Shown here: one piece after another, positions 1-10,242 of the stretch
Layout of the letters: each line of letters opens with the position of its first letter
How positions within the stretch are numbered: the stretch's first letter is position 1
Assembly (NCBI GenBank): GCA_034521495.1
Contig: JAXHMK010000021.1
Location: 51,455 to 115,454 of the forward strand
DNA: 64,000 nucleotides
Direction: 5' to 3'
Source of the DNA: Balneolaceae bacterium
Lineage (GTDB): Bacteria; Bacteroidota; Rhodothermia; Balneolales; Balneolaceae
The notes under the pieces: model-generated
Database searches by the model: none
What the model was told of the DNA's origin: nothing
The model's input: only the letters and a program-made list of their open reading frames with translations
Translations under genes and position numbers: made by a program

Positions 1-108
1 AAGGATTCGTTTCATCGGTTCGGCAATAGTTGTGCGTTTACCGGCCAACTCTTCGAGGCGCTGCGTATTGCCAATTGCTTTCAGTCTCCACTTTGGGACT
101 AGACAAAT
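1..108 (-). CDS. possible 3'-cut reading frame at the left edge
   Basis: On the minus strand, 36 codons stay open from just after an in-frame stop (109-111) to the window edge. The translation has a coding-like composition (it contains NTQRLEELAGKRTTIAEP), unlike the sequence that follows. I do not recognise the family and cannot place a start codon. It could be the start of a gene running off the left edge, or chance. Confidence 0.2.
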   Translation of the reverse strand, partial: MCLVPKWRLKAIGNTQRLEELAGKRTTIAEPMKRIL

Positions 109-1099
109 TTACTGATCGTATTCACTCTGATAGATTATAATGTGTCGAATTTGCGGCGGAACTTGGCTCTGATGAGGGAGTCTCGCTCCCATGCAGTGCC
201 TTGACATGTTTGTGCTCTTTCCAACCCGTCTGAAGATGAGGCCTACTACCTATTGTTATAAAGGAACTTGCTTTGAGGGGTGGCTATGAACCTGACTGAA
301 GGCGTGGGATATGGTTTCAGTCACCATGTCGATGGGCTTTATGATTAGAAGTTTGGTTTCGATTATTCAATATCTATTACTTCAAGGTCTTTCTGGCTAA
401 AGAAGAATAAATCAAAACAGATGGATTCTCCGATGGCACTGCTTCGATTATTCATTCACATCAAGCTAGGTAAGCTTCGATGTGATTATTAAAGAGATCC
501 TTCCGATTTATTGTCCTCCGGTAAAATACCAAGGACCACAGATCAGGTAAAATTCCAAATCCGCTCTTGGCGGATGAAAGACAGTACCCAACTTCAGTTG
601 GGGTTTCGGACGTGCGGATGCCACTGCGTGAAGAGGTAGGGTTTGTGTTAACCAGAATGCTGTAAACCCAAGATTCTGGCCCAAAGAATCGATCAGATTC
701 AGACGAACTGTCCAAGGCGGAATGAATTTATACGAATGATAAACGTCAGTCGAGGGGCATAGGAAGAATTAACGTTGACCGGGTTCTTCTCATTATTCAC
801 GATATCCCTCTCTGCGTTCGTTATCACTCACTTGATCGGGATGACAGGACGGGGTTATGATTTCGGCGGGCTTCATGTACTGATAATGAACCCGGTTTTG
901 TCTTGCCCGCCTCAGGAAACGTTCAAATGTCTAAAGTTTTCTTTAAACCACAAACCTTAAACCATTTCGAATATTTCCTGAATTCAAAACCTAACTTCTG
1001 CTTCGTTACCTTCTCAGGAAATATTGAAATTAATTTGAGTACGCCAGCACTTCCCGCCACTCTCTTTAAGCAAATATAACATCAACAAGATATAATTCA
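109..1099. other. about 1 kb without a recognisable gene
   Basis: No reading frame here resembles a known family on either strand. Short frames exist but look like chance. A small perfect palindrome, CCCAACT-tc-AGTTGGG, lies at 587-602 and resembles the dispersed palindromic repeats elsewhere in the window. FecR genes often follow an ECF sigma factor gene, but none is visible here. Confidence 0.5.
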
Positions 1100-2191
1100 G
1101 TGAAAGAAAAAGATTTCACAATCCAGGAATTAAAAGAAGATCCATCGTTTCGGCGAATGGTGAGGGGGATTGCATCTGCTGAAGAGGTTGAGAGCTGGAA
1201 CCGGTGGATTGAATCAAGTGATGAAAATCGGCTAAAAGCGAAGAAAGCACTTTCTAAGATGGTCCGCTTTGAATTCAGGTCACCCGACATGCCAAATATT
1301 GAATGTGAGTGGAAACAGCTGCAAGAGGCGACGACCGGGAGTGGGAAAGTAAGAAAACCTCTGCCTCCAATCCGACGAGATAAAGACAGGTCGTTGAGAT
1401 GGATATTTCGTGCTGTAGCAATCATTTTACTGGTGAGTTTTGTCGGCATAGGAACCTACCAGTTTAGCGAAGAAGATTCTTCTGTTCTCCAATTAGAACT
1501 GCTTACCGAAGAGAGAACAATTGAGACCGAACAAGGTGAACAAAAGACCTTACAATTTTCAAACGGCTCGAAAGTAATCCTGAACAGCCACTCCTCACTT
1601 ACCTATCGGTTAGGCGGTTCAAAAAATTCGACCATCGAAATAACACTGGACGGAGAAGCGTGGTTTGATGCAGATCCAAACAGAGAGAGTGATCAGCCTG
1701 CATTTGCGGTTGCAACGCCTGACGGGATCATCAGGGATATCGGTACAAAATTTTTGGTGACGGTTGAGAATGGGCACTCTCGAGTGGTATTACAAGAGGG
1801 CCTGGTAGAAGTGGAGCCGGTCAATAATAATCAGGGAAATCTGTCTGGACAAAACGAAGGAAGGTTCCGGGTGCGTAAAGGAGAAATGGTGGAATTCAGG
1901 CGTTCAGACATTATTACGAGAAAAGAAATTAATCCAACTTTTTATTCCTCCTGGGCCACCGGGGTATTAGAGCTTGATCAAAGTGGAGTTCAGGAATTTG
2001 CAGAGTATGTAGAACAACGGTTTGATGTGGATGTGCAGATCAGGGATTTAAGTTTAAAGGATATTCAGTTAAATGGTACGGTGTACTTCAGATCTCTGGA
2101 TGAATTGATGCGATCTGTATCTGAAGTGATTGGAATACCGGTTTACCGATCAGCGGACAGAGACATGGTTTATATCGGAAATTTGAAATGA
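1100..2191 (+). CDS. FecR-family anti-sigma factor
   Basis: Inner-membrane anti-sigma regulator that, in this family, senses the state of a TonB-dependent transporter through its periplasmic part and controls an ECF sigma factor. The 363-residue product has a charged cytoplasmic N-terminus, one membrane segment (about residues 101-116, AVAIILLVSFVGIG) and a periplasmic FecR domain (about 135-255: NGSKVILNSHSSL, GEAWFDA, FAVATPDGIIRDIGTKFLV). A DUF4974-like C-terminus follows (about 290-363). The start is GTG at 1100; no ATG gives a better N-terminus. The SusC gene begins 28 bases downstream, so the pair probably forms one regulated unit. The partner sigma factor gene is not in the window. Confidence 0.9.
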   Translation: MKEKDFTIQELKEDPSFRRMVRGIASAEEVESWNRWIESSDENRLKAKKALSKMVRFEFRSPDMPNIECEWKQLQEATTGSGKVRKPLPPIRRDKDRSLRWIFRAVAIILLVSFVGIGTYQFSEEDSSVLQLELLTEERTIETEQGEQKTLQFSNGSKVILNSHSSLTYRLGGSKNSTIEITLDGEAWFDADPNRESDQPAFAVATPDGIIRDIGTKFLVTVENGHSRVVLQEGLVEVEPVNNNQGNLSGQNEGRFRVRKGEMVEFRRSDIITRKEINPTFYSSWATGVLELDQSGVQEFAEYVEQRFDVDVQIRDLSLKDIQLNGTVYFRSLDELMRSVSEVIGIPVYRSADRDMVYIGNLK

Positions 2192-2219
2192 TTTTAACAA
2201 ACGGGCAAAACGACAAACA

Positions 2220-5200
2220 ATGGATGCTATCATGACTACAACAACTACAAATAAAACTCTGAGTATTGTCTTGCTGTTTCTTGCAGTTTTTCTGTTTGGA
2301 TATGCTGGACAGGCTCAGACATTAGGTTCAGTTTACACACAGAATAGCAGTGGACAACTCTATATCGAAGAAGGAGCAACTTTGAAGAGCGCTTTGGAAA
2401 AAGTGGAGGAGCGTTACAATGTGGGATTATTATATCGCTCTAATATTGTGGAAGGTTTAACCGTAAGACAAGCTGAGAATCTTTCAATGAATGTTGAGGA
2501 AGCGCTATCATTCCTGCTGAATAAAACGGATTTGAGATTTAAAGCACTGAATCCGAAAACGTATGGGATTTATAAAATTGCTGTTATGATGCCAGAAGCA
2601 GTGGAAATGGAGATGCAGCAAAACGTTTAAGCGGAACTGTTACGGATGCGGAAACGGGTGAACCACTTCCCGGTGTGAATGTGATAGTAGCTGATTCTGA
2701 GGCAGGCTACTGGAACAATGATCGGTACAACTACAAATCTTGACGGGCAATATGAAATTCAGATACCGGATAATCAAAATACATTGACTATTTAGTTTTG
2801 TTGGTTATCAAAGTGAAGAGGTACAAATTGATGGTAGATCGACTGTTGATGTAGCTTTAGAAATCCAGACAGTTGCAGGTGAGGAAGCTGGTTCTAGTGG
2901 GGTATTCTCACAGTACAAGGAGAAAATATTTCTGGTTCTGTTTCCATTGTAGATGTAGAGCAAGTTAAATCTGGATCATCTGGACAAATCACTAAGGAAC
3001 TACAGGGAAGAGTATCCGGAGTTGATGTCATTGCGACGGTCAGCCGGGTTCGGCTGAAGTTGGTATAAGGAGGAATCAATACGTTTGGCGATAATGCACC
3101 CCTTTATATTGTGGATGGAGTGCCTGCGAGAAACATTACTGATTTAACCCTGAAAACATTGAATCCATACAAGTATTGAAAGACGCCTCAGCTTCAGCAA
3201 TTTATGGCTCTACGTGGTGCAAATGGTGTTATTATTCTTACTACATCCAAAGGAAGAGAGATATCCAGGTAAATTATAGCAACAGATTTAGTATTGATGT
3301 ACCGAAATCGGGTAATGTTTGGAATGCACTTAATCCACAAGAATATGCCGAGTTAAAATGGATGGCAACGGAAGCTAGGATTTGATCCAAGACCAGATCA
3401 ATATTATGGAAATGGTGATACACCAACTTTGCCAGATTTCATAGTTCCTATTGGTGCAGCACAGGGTGAGGTTAATCTGGATAATTATTTTGTAGTTCCA
3501 GAATACACTGGCGGCGGAAGTCAGTTACAAACTTTTAATCGAATAGTTCGTGCTAACCATCAAGGAACAAATTGGTACGATGAAATATTTGATCCTGCAT
3601 TAACAATGAATCATAATCTATCTATAAGTGGTGGTGGAGAGCAAGGTAATTTTCTTTTTAGCCATCAATAACTTAGATCAGCAGGGAACCCTCATGGAAA
3701 CATATAATAAAGAACTTCTTTTAGGGTAAATACACAATTTAACATCTCTGATAACGTGAGAATCGGACAGAACGCGACTTATGTGACTTCTGAAAATCCA
3801 CAGTCATCTACTCTTTCCAAAGAGGTACAGCTATAGGGCAATCGGTTCGTGCTCACACTATTATTCCAGTACATGATGTAATGGGGAATTTTGCTGGTAA
3901 TTTTGGATTTCGAAGAGAAATCATCGTAATCCTGTTGCTATGCAATTTCGTAACCGAAACGATTCTTATAACAGAAATAAATTGTTCGGAAGTATATTCG
4001 CAGAAGTAAACTTTACTGACAATCTATTTTTAAAACAAGTTTTGGGGGAGATATTAGAAGTCAAAAGAATTCTCTCATTGCCTATCCATCTTTATGAAAG
4101 ATCAAGAAAATAATGTTAATAGCGCATATAATATAAGTTTCACTGATGAGAATTCTTGGACATGGACAAACACAATTGAGTATCAGTTAAGTTTTAGTGA
4201 TGTGCATGATCTAGACCTTTTAGTAGGAACGGAAGCTTATAAAGAGAGCCAGTGGTTACAGGGTGCCTCCGTTCAAGATTTTTTCACTCTTGATCCAGAT
4301 TTTATCAGCCTCTCCACGGGTACTGGCAGAAGATCAACATCAAGTACAGAGTTGGAGAATACTCTATTATCTGGCTTTAGTAAGCGGAATACAGGTATGA
4401 TGACAAGTATATACTTAATTTTTCTCTGAGAGCTGATGGATCATCCAAGTTTAGGATGAGAGTGGGGAGTGTTTAGAAGTGCTAGTTTCGCTTGGCGCAT
4501 GTCAAATGGAGGATTTTATTAAAAATGTTTCATGGATATCAGACTTAAAGCTTCGGGCAAGTTATGGTGTAGTGGGGAACCAACTTAATGTAGATCCCGA
4601 AAATGCATTTACACTTTTTGCCGCAAGTAACCGTGCACTTACCCTATAGATGGTAGTAATTCCAGTACAACGCAAGGATTTGTACCTGGTCGAATTGGTA
4701 ACCCTGGGCTAAATGGGAAAAAAATGTGAATGCAAATATTGGTTTCGATGCTTTGTTAGGAGATGAAATACAAGTTGATAGCTGAGTATTATGAGAAGGA
4801 TATAACTGATTTATTATTTAACCCAGATCTTCCTGGAACAGCAGGCGGTGCTACCCCGCCATTTACAAATGTTGCAAACATTCAGAATCAGGGAGTAGAT
4901 GCTAATGTTACATACTATGGTAATGTTAATAGTGAATTCGATTACACGTTTACAGTAAACTTTACATCATATAAGAACGAAATTGTAAAAATCACAGATG
5001 ATATTGAGTGGTTCGGGGTGGATTCACGACGTTGGTCTGAAGATATTGTCCGTAATGAGGTAGGTCAATCAGTATCATCTTTCTATGGATATAAAATCTT
5101 GCAGATTCTGAATCAGTCAAGAAGAAATTGATCAAGCAAATGCAGCCTCACCTGATGGGACTTACCAGACTGCAAGCGGAGTAGGTCGGTATAGATATTC

Positions 5201-5759
5201 CGATGTTAATGGAGATAACCAGATAACAGATGAAGATAGAACATTTTTAGGCGACCCTAATCCGGTTTTTTCATCAGCTTCAATTTGGGTGTTAATTATA
5301 AAAATTTCGATTTTAATATGTTTTTTTACGGCTCACAAGGAAATGACATTTGGAATCAGTAAAGTGGCACACAGATTTTTATGGGACACATGATAATGCG
5401 AAAAGTAAGGCAGCTTTGTATGACTCCTGGACACCCAACAACCTCAATGCTTCATTACCTATTCAAGAGGTTTCGGATAACTTCAGCAGAACTGGAGTAC
5501 CGAATTCTTACGTTGAAGACGGTTCTTATTTAAGATTAAAACAAATAACCATTGGGTATACTCTACCGACAAATGCATTGCAAAAAATCAGAATATCTAA
5601 CATGCGGGTTTATGCTCAAGGATTAAATTTATTTACACTGACTGGTTACAGCGGACTTGATCCAGAAATTGGCGGTAGAGCCCCAAGTTATGGTATGTGA
5701 TGAAGGGCAATACGTAGCACCAAAACAGTTTTCGTTGGGAATTGAACTCACGATTCTAA
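2220..5759 (+). pseudogene. SusC/RagA-type TonB-dependent outer-membrane transporter, many frameshifts
   Basis: TonB-dependent channel that imports oligosaccharides with a SusD lipoprotein. Joining the three frames gives a complete protein of about 1,180 residues: a signal peptide (after a start at 2220 or 2232), a secretin/TonB N-terminal domain (about 2330-2600), a carboxypeptidase-like regulatory domain (GTVTDAETGEPLPGVNV, about 2635-2690), the plug domain (PLYIVDGVPARNI; VLKDASASAIYGS at 3170-3210) and the barrel. The barrel ends in a typical SLGIELTF before a stop at 5757-5759. More than a dozen one-base insertions or deletions break the frame, for example near 2707, 2795, 3150, 3213, 3376 and 3663, but almost no codon between them is nonsense. 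This looks more like uncorrected sequence error than decay. Confidence 0.85.
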
Positions 5760-5790
5760 AAAATAAAAGTATTAAAAAAGGGATATAATT

Positions 5791-7717
5791 ATGAAAACAA
5801 AAAATAAAACTATGATGAAGAATATTTTGAAATATTCGGGTTTAATGATATTACCCATACTTTTATTATCTACGTGCGACGTAAGGCAGATGATTTTTTG
5901 ACTTCAGCCAAAGGTAGTTTAAGTGAAGAAGTTCTTAAAGATGAATCAGGTGTTAATACGGTGCTTACTGGTGCTTACGGTGGATTAAACTATTTCGGTT
6001 TTTCTCATGGTCAAGCATCTCCAAGATATTGGTTATATGGAAGTATTGTAGAGGCGATAGTAATGGAGGAAGTACGGGGCTGGAGTGGCAATACAAACAC
6101 CTATTGGTAATGGAAATTCTCACCCTGGAATGAATGCATTTGATATGCAATGGAGGGCTGATTACGACGGTATTAATCGTGCCAACGAGGTCTTAAAAAT
6201 ACTGGATCAAGTAGATGATATGACTGACGAGGAGAAAAATCGAGTTGCAGCAGAAGCCCGTTTTTTAAGGGGTCATTTCTATTTTAACTTGAAAAGGATG
6301 TTTAATATGGTTCCATGGATAGATGAGACTACAACTAATGTAAAACAACCTAATGATAAAGATATTTGGCCTTTCATTGAGGATGATTTTCAATTTGCAA
6401 TGAACAATTTACCTGAGATCCAACCGAACATAGCTAAAGTAAATAAATGGGCAGCTGCATCTTATTTGGCTAAATCTTATGCCTATCGAGAAAAATGGCA
6501 AGAAGCAAAAAATCTTTTTGACAATATTATTACTCAGGGTGTTACTTTCAACAGGAATTTCATATGAACTAATGGATAAGTTTTCTGACAATTGGAGACC
6601 AGCTAAGGAAGCTGAAAATAGTGAAGCTGTATTTTCTATCCAACAGGTAGCAAATGATGCATCAGGAGGTGGATCGCTAGTTGCAAATGGCAGTTCAATG
6701 GGGCACTTCCCATCGCCAGGACCATTTTCATGTTGCAGTTATAATAACCCTACTTCAAGATTTAGTAAACTCCTATAGAACCGATGATAATGGCTTACCC
6801 TTTGTTGAATCATATAATAATGATCACGTTATAAATGATTTAACAGTAGGTGCGAATGAGCAATTTAATCCGTATTCCGGCACTTTCAGACCCCAAGGTT
6901 AGATTGGACTGTAGGTCGACGAGGTGTACAGTATCACGATTGGGGTCCTCATATGGGAGCAGCTTGGGTCCGTGATAATAGCTCGATGGGAGTTTATCGT
7001 ACTAAAAAACAAATATTTTTTAAATCTGAAGAAGATGAGTACGGGGATTATAGCTAGTGGGGGCCATTGTCAGCAATTAATATTCCTGTTATTCGATTTT
7101 CTGATGTGCTTCTAATGGCTGCGGAAGCTGAAGTGGAAGTAGGTAATAGTGAAAAAGCACGTGATTATGTAAATAGAGTTCGTCGACGAGCTGCAAATTC
7201 TGAGGGTTGGGTTGATAATGACCTTAACAGAGCGTATGCATTTGATATTGTAGAAACCGAATCAGATTTGACAAACCTCAGTAAATGCTTCAGCTGATAA
7301 CTGGGTCGTTGTCGAGGAGGATAATACTATCATGTTTTTCTGGGCGGTGATGCAAGCAATTTAGATAACTGGAATCGGTACAGATGAACCCAACTATAAT
7401 ATAGAGGAGTATTCTTCTTCAGGAATGGAATTCAATAGGTCCTATTGAAGCTATTCGCTTCGAAAGAAAACTTGAATTAGCAAATGAAGGTCATCGGTTT
7501 TTTGATTTAGTAAGATGGGGTATAGCAGAGGAAGTTCTGAATGATTTTTTTGAATATGCAGAATTTGCTATAAGTACTACACCACCAATAACAGGAAATA
7601 TTAGAGTTGGCGGCCAATTTACTTCAGGAAAAATGAATATTATCCAATTCCCAAAGACAGATTGATTTAAGTACAGTAGATGGGGAACCTGTGTTGAAAC
7701 AAAATCCTGGTTACTAA
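5791..7717 (+). pseudogene. SusD/RagB-type nutrient-binding lipoprotein, several frameshifts
   Basis: Surface lipoprotein that binds glycan and caps the SusC channel. The start at 5791 gives a lipoprotein signal (MILPILLLSTCD). The body has SusD features in order: NTVLTGAYGGLNYFGF; RANEVLKILDQV with AEARFLRGHFYFNLKRMF (6185-6300); a TPR-like ASYLAKSYAYREKWQEAK; then IRFSDVLLMAAEAEVEVGN, with ARDYVNRVRRRA (7090-7190); and the C-terminal RFERKLELANEGHRFFDLVRWG (7455-7520). It ends QNPGY before the stop at 7715-7717. Frame changes occur near 5878, 6055, 6090, 6560, 6770, 6900, 7000, 7285, 7370, 7435 and 7655. It starts 31 bases after the SusC stop, the usual paired arrangement. As in SusC, the indels leave the encoded protein readable. 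Confidence 0.85.
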
Positions 7718-7760
7718 TTTATCTTTCACAATAAAAGCACAATGTTAATTGATAAGTATC

Positions 7761-8739
7761 ATGAGTTTCAATAATTGGATCATTACTCGACGGGATTTTC
7801 TGAAAGCAACTGCAGGGTTTTCAGCCAATCTTTTTTTATCCGGATTCTCAGAAATGGGAAAACGAGAACCTCTAGTTCGAATTGGGATTGTAACCGATCC
7901 GCATTATGCCCAAATTGACAGTTGGGGCAACCGGTATTACATCAATCACTGGATAAAATGAAAGAATGTGTTGAGTTCATGAACCGGGAAGAGGTTGATT
8001 TTCTTGTGGAACTGGGAGATTTTGTGAATGGGGCTGAAGAAGAAACCCTTGGGCACCTGCATGAAATTGAAAATCTCTATTCCACCTTCAGAGGTCCACG
8101 CTACCACGTACTCGGCAATCACGATTTGGACAGCTTGTCAAAAATGCAGTTTCAATCGGTAATAAGCAATACTGGTCTCGAAGAGAGTGCCACGTGGTAC
8201 TCGTTTGACAGAGAGGTCTCCATGTGGTGGTGCTGGATGCAAATTTTACGTCCGATGGTGACGACTATGATTCCGGAAACTTCCACTGGGCCGATGCGAA
8301 TATACCAAAGGAACAGTTGGATTGGCTAGATTCATGACCTAAGCCACAACTGGATTTACCGGTTCTCGTTTTCGTACACCAGCTTTTGGATGAGGATGAA
8401 GGCAGCCATTACATTAACAATGCGGCGGAGGTTCGACGGCACTTTGGAAAAGTTTCCAAATGTACTTGCTGTATTTCACGGTCATCGGCATGAAGGCCAG
8501 TACAGTCGCATTAACGGAATTCATTATTATACCTTCATTGCAATGGTTGAAGGATCGGGAGCTTCGCCAACAGTTCCTATTCCATTGCAGAGCGTATACG
8601 ATAATGGGGATATCATCATAACGGGCTATCAAGGAGCGGAGAGCCAGCAAGCTTGCGATAGTCCAGGGTTGAAGTGTCCAGAATATATGTAGTTGACAAT
8701 TTAGTTGGTACTTTAACAAACATCCTGAAAAACTGCTAG
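7761..8739 (+). pseudogene. TAT-exported calcineurin-type metallophosphoesterase, frameshifted
   Basis: The N-terminus (start 7761) carries a twin-arginine signal (TRRDFLKATAGFSANLFLSG). Metallophosphoesterase motifs follow in order: RIGIVTDPHY (7875-7910), ELGDFVN (about 8010), VLGNHDLD (about 8110) and VFHGHRHEG (about 8470). These supply the aspartate, asparagine and histidine ligands of the two-metal site, so a periplasmic phosphoesterase is expected. Frame changes fall near 7930, 8215, 8330 and 8650, and the exact end is uncertain. It follows SusD closely and probably belonged to the same operon. Its substrate cannot be told from the sequence. Confidence 0.75.
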
Positions 8740-8819
8740 TTTAAAACGCCATACAAACAATGGCCAATTTGCAGTCGGGCAAATGCAGAAAGAGTGCTAA
8801 TTTTAAACAAACAACTTAC

Positions 8820-8960
8820 TAAATAGAGTTCAGTTTACTCTCTCAGTTAAAGAAATAGTCTCCAGTAGCTCACTATCTTGTTCTTCATAGAAAAGGCGAC
8901 CTATATATAGATCCTCCAATGCTGAATTAAGAATTTTAAACCAAAAAGTTGTCAGACCTT
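8820..8960 (-). pseudogene. RelE/ParE-type toxin remnant
   Basis: The minus strand encodes FKILNSALEDLYIGRLFYEE followed by QDSEL and, after a one-base frame change, GDYFFN. This matches the N-terminal third of RelE/ParE toxins that have an ALEDL..G..FYE.Q...LGDYF pattern. No C-terminal strand region follows, and no start codon is evident. It lies downstream of the antitoxin-like remnant in the same orientation, the normal order for this kind of module. Confidence 0.5.
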
Positions 8961-9132
8961 TTTGGCCTCCGGGCCGACATTGAAACACAACGATGTATAA
9001 AGTTGATGTAAAGTAAGAAACCCGGATGGTTTCAATGCCGGGGTTAACCCCGACAACACATTGGTTCAAAATGAGTTGTCGGCCCTTAGGGTAAAATTGT
9101 CATTGGACCAATTATAATTTTAGGTTTAATTC

Positions 9133-9356
9133 TCATTCAAAACGTTTTCTAAGCTCCTCTTTTGCATCTGGCCAGCTCTATCAACGCGTACCCTTCCTGA
9201 ACGTACACGTTCTTCTGTTTCATCGGAGCACTCCTTCAATGCCACTCAGGGCGATTTGATCTGTTTCTCATCTTTTACCAGGTTTTCCCAGAGTCTGTGC
9301 ATGAGCTGTAATTTTTCTTCTTTGGAGAGTTTTTCTATGTCGATAGATGTTTGCAT
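9133..9356 (-). pseudogene. addiction-module antitoxin remnant (TIGR02574-like)
   Basis: Starting from ATG at 9356 on the minus strand, the sequence reads MQTSIDIEKLSKEEKLQLMH then RLWENLVKDEKQIKSP. After frame changes it continues EWH, ETEERVRSGRV and DAKEELRKRFE before a stop at 9133-9135. This order (Leu-rich LMxxLWxxL helix, SPxWH, ERxxRVxSG, DAKxxLRxRF) is that of the short addiction-module antitoxins paired with RelE/ParE toxins. Three or more indels break it. Confidence 0.6.
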
Positions 9357-9555
9357 AACTGTAAATTTACTACAGAGTTATTATTTAACCTTATACTTAC
9401 TAAATAACCGACTTATATTTAAAAAGTTTTGAAAAATGCAGTAATGTTCGGCGAAGTCTCAATACAATAGATGTCTTGTATTGCAAATGATCTATCCAAA
9501 CAACGCTCGCATCAGGTGGATTTTAAAATCTATTGAGAGGGTGATATAGGTGACA

Positions 9556-9621
9556 AAAAAACCGCTTTCATCACTTCAAAAAATCATTTATAGTTAGTGT
9601 CGTAATAATAACCTCTTTGTT
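9556..9621 (+). repeat. 66-base dispersed repeat, copy A
   Basis: This stretch matches 34478-34543 at 62 of 66 positions without gaps. The first 40 bases or so are identical, and the four differences cluster in the last third. Each copy contains the end of a short GTG-started frame ending KKPLSSLQKIIYS-stop. Copy A runs into an SLH-domain reading frame; copy B ends 21 bases before an oxidoreductase start. It may be a shared 5' leader or promoter region, or the end of a small mobile element. Confidence 0.75.
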
Positions 9622-10194
9622 TACAAAAGCAGAATTTGCCAAACTGGTTATTGAAGGGCTCAATATTCCGCTTAGCATTACTGGTGAACACTTTAACGAT
9701 GTTCCTCGAAATCATCCTCATTTTAAGTACATAGAAACATTATATGATTATTCGACGCAATCAAACGATGCTTTCTTCAATTATAAAATATTGAACACTT
9801 TGAATTATTGGTTCGGCAGTACCTCTTATCATGGTCCACCTGCCTATGCATATCCTGATCATGCAACTACAATTGAAATGGCAAGTGAAATTGTGTCGGG
9901 TATTGTCAATGTGATCTCATTTCTGTACTCTGATCATCCTGCAGCTAATTTAGCAAGTAATAGTGGCCTTGAAGATATCATTAAAAGAGGGTCTTGTCAG
10001 CAGATGAATCAATTGCTTGACAGCATTCATCGTACCGCCTCGTTGCGCTCAGACTGACGACCTAAAGATCGCGCGACGAAGTCTACCATATGTGCGGTGT
10101 TCAAAGAACGCTAAAACTTTCGCCAGATGGAAAAGATGGCATTCTGAGTCGTGGGGAAGCTGTCCGAATGATTACCAATTGCGCAAAAAAGTGA
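9617..10194 (+). pseudogene. S-layer-homology (SLH) domain protein, probably truncated and frameshifted
   Basis: The main frame (TTG at 9617, 146 codons) shows SLH-type repeats: FTKAEFAKLVIEGLNI with FNDVPRNHPHFKYIETLYDY, then a second unit with YAYPDHATTIEMASEIV. After a frame change near 10050-10100, the sequence GILSRGEAVRMITNCAKK completes a third unit, ending at 10192-10194. SLH domains bind cell-wall or outer-envelope polymers. In the same frame upstream, the 66-base repeat encodes a hydrophobic stretch (FIVSVVIITSLF) that could be the end of a signal peptide, but no ATG start is visible. The protein may be a free three-SLH module or the tail of a larger one. Confidence 0.5.
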
Positions 10195-10242
10195 ATTCTA
10201 AAATCGTTTATTTTGGTCCACAATTTCATCAACCTTATTAAT

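Noticed and set aside
461..715. 84-codon minus-strand frame left of fecR
   Set aside because: No recognisable domain, no ribosome-binding site, and it overlaps a small palindromic repeat.
8830..9069. 79-codon minus-strand frame read as a whole protein
   Set aside because: Only its C-terminal part (8830-8960) resembles a toxin start; the rest is an intergenic palindrome, so it was annotated as a remnant.
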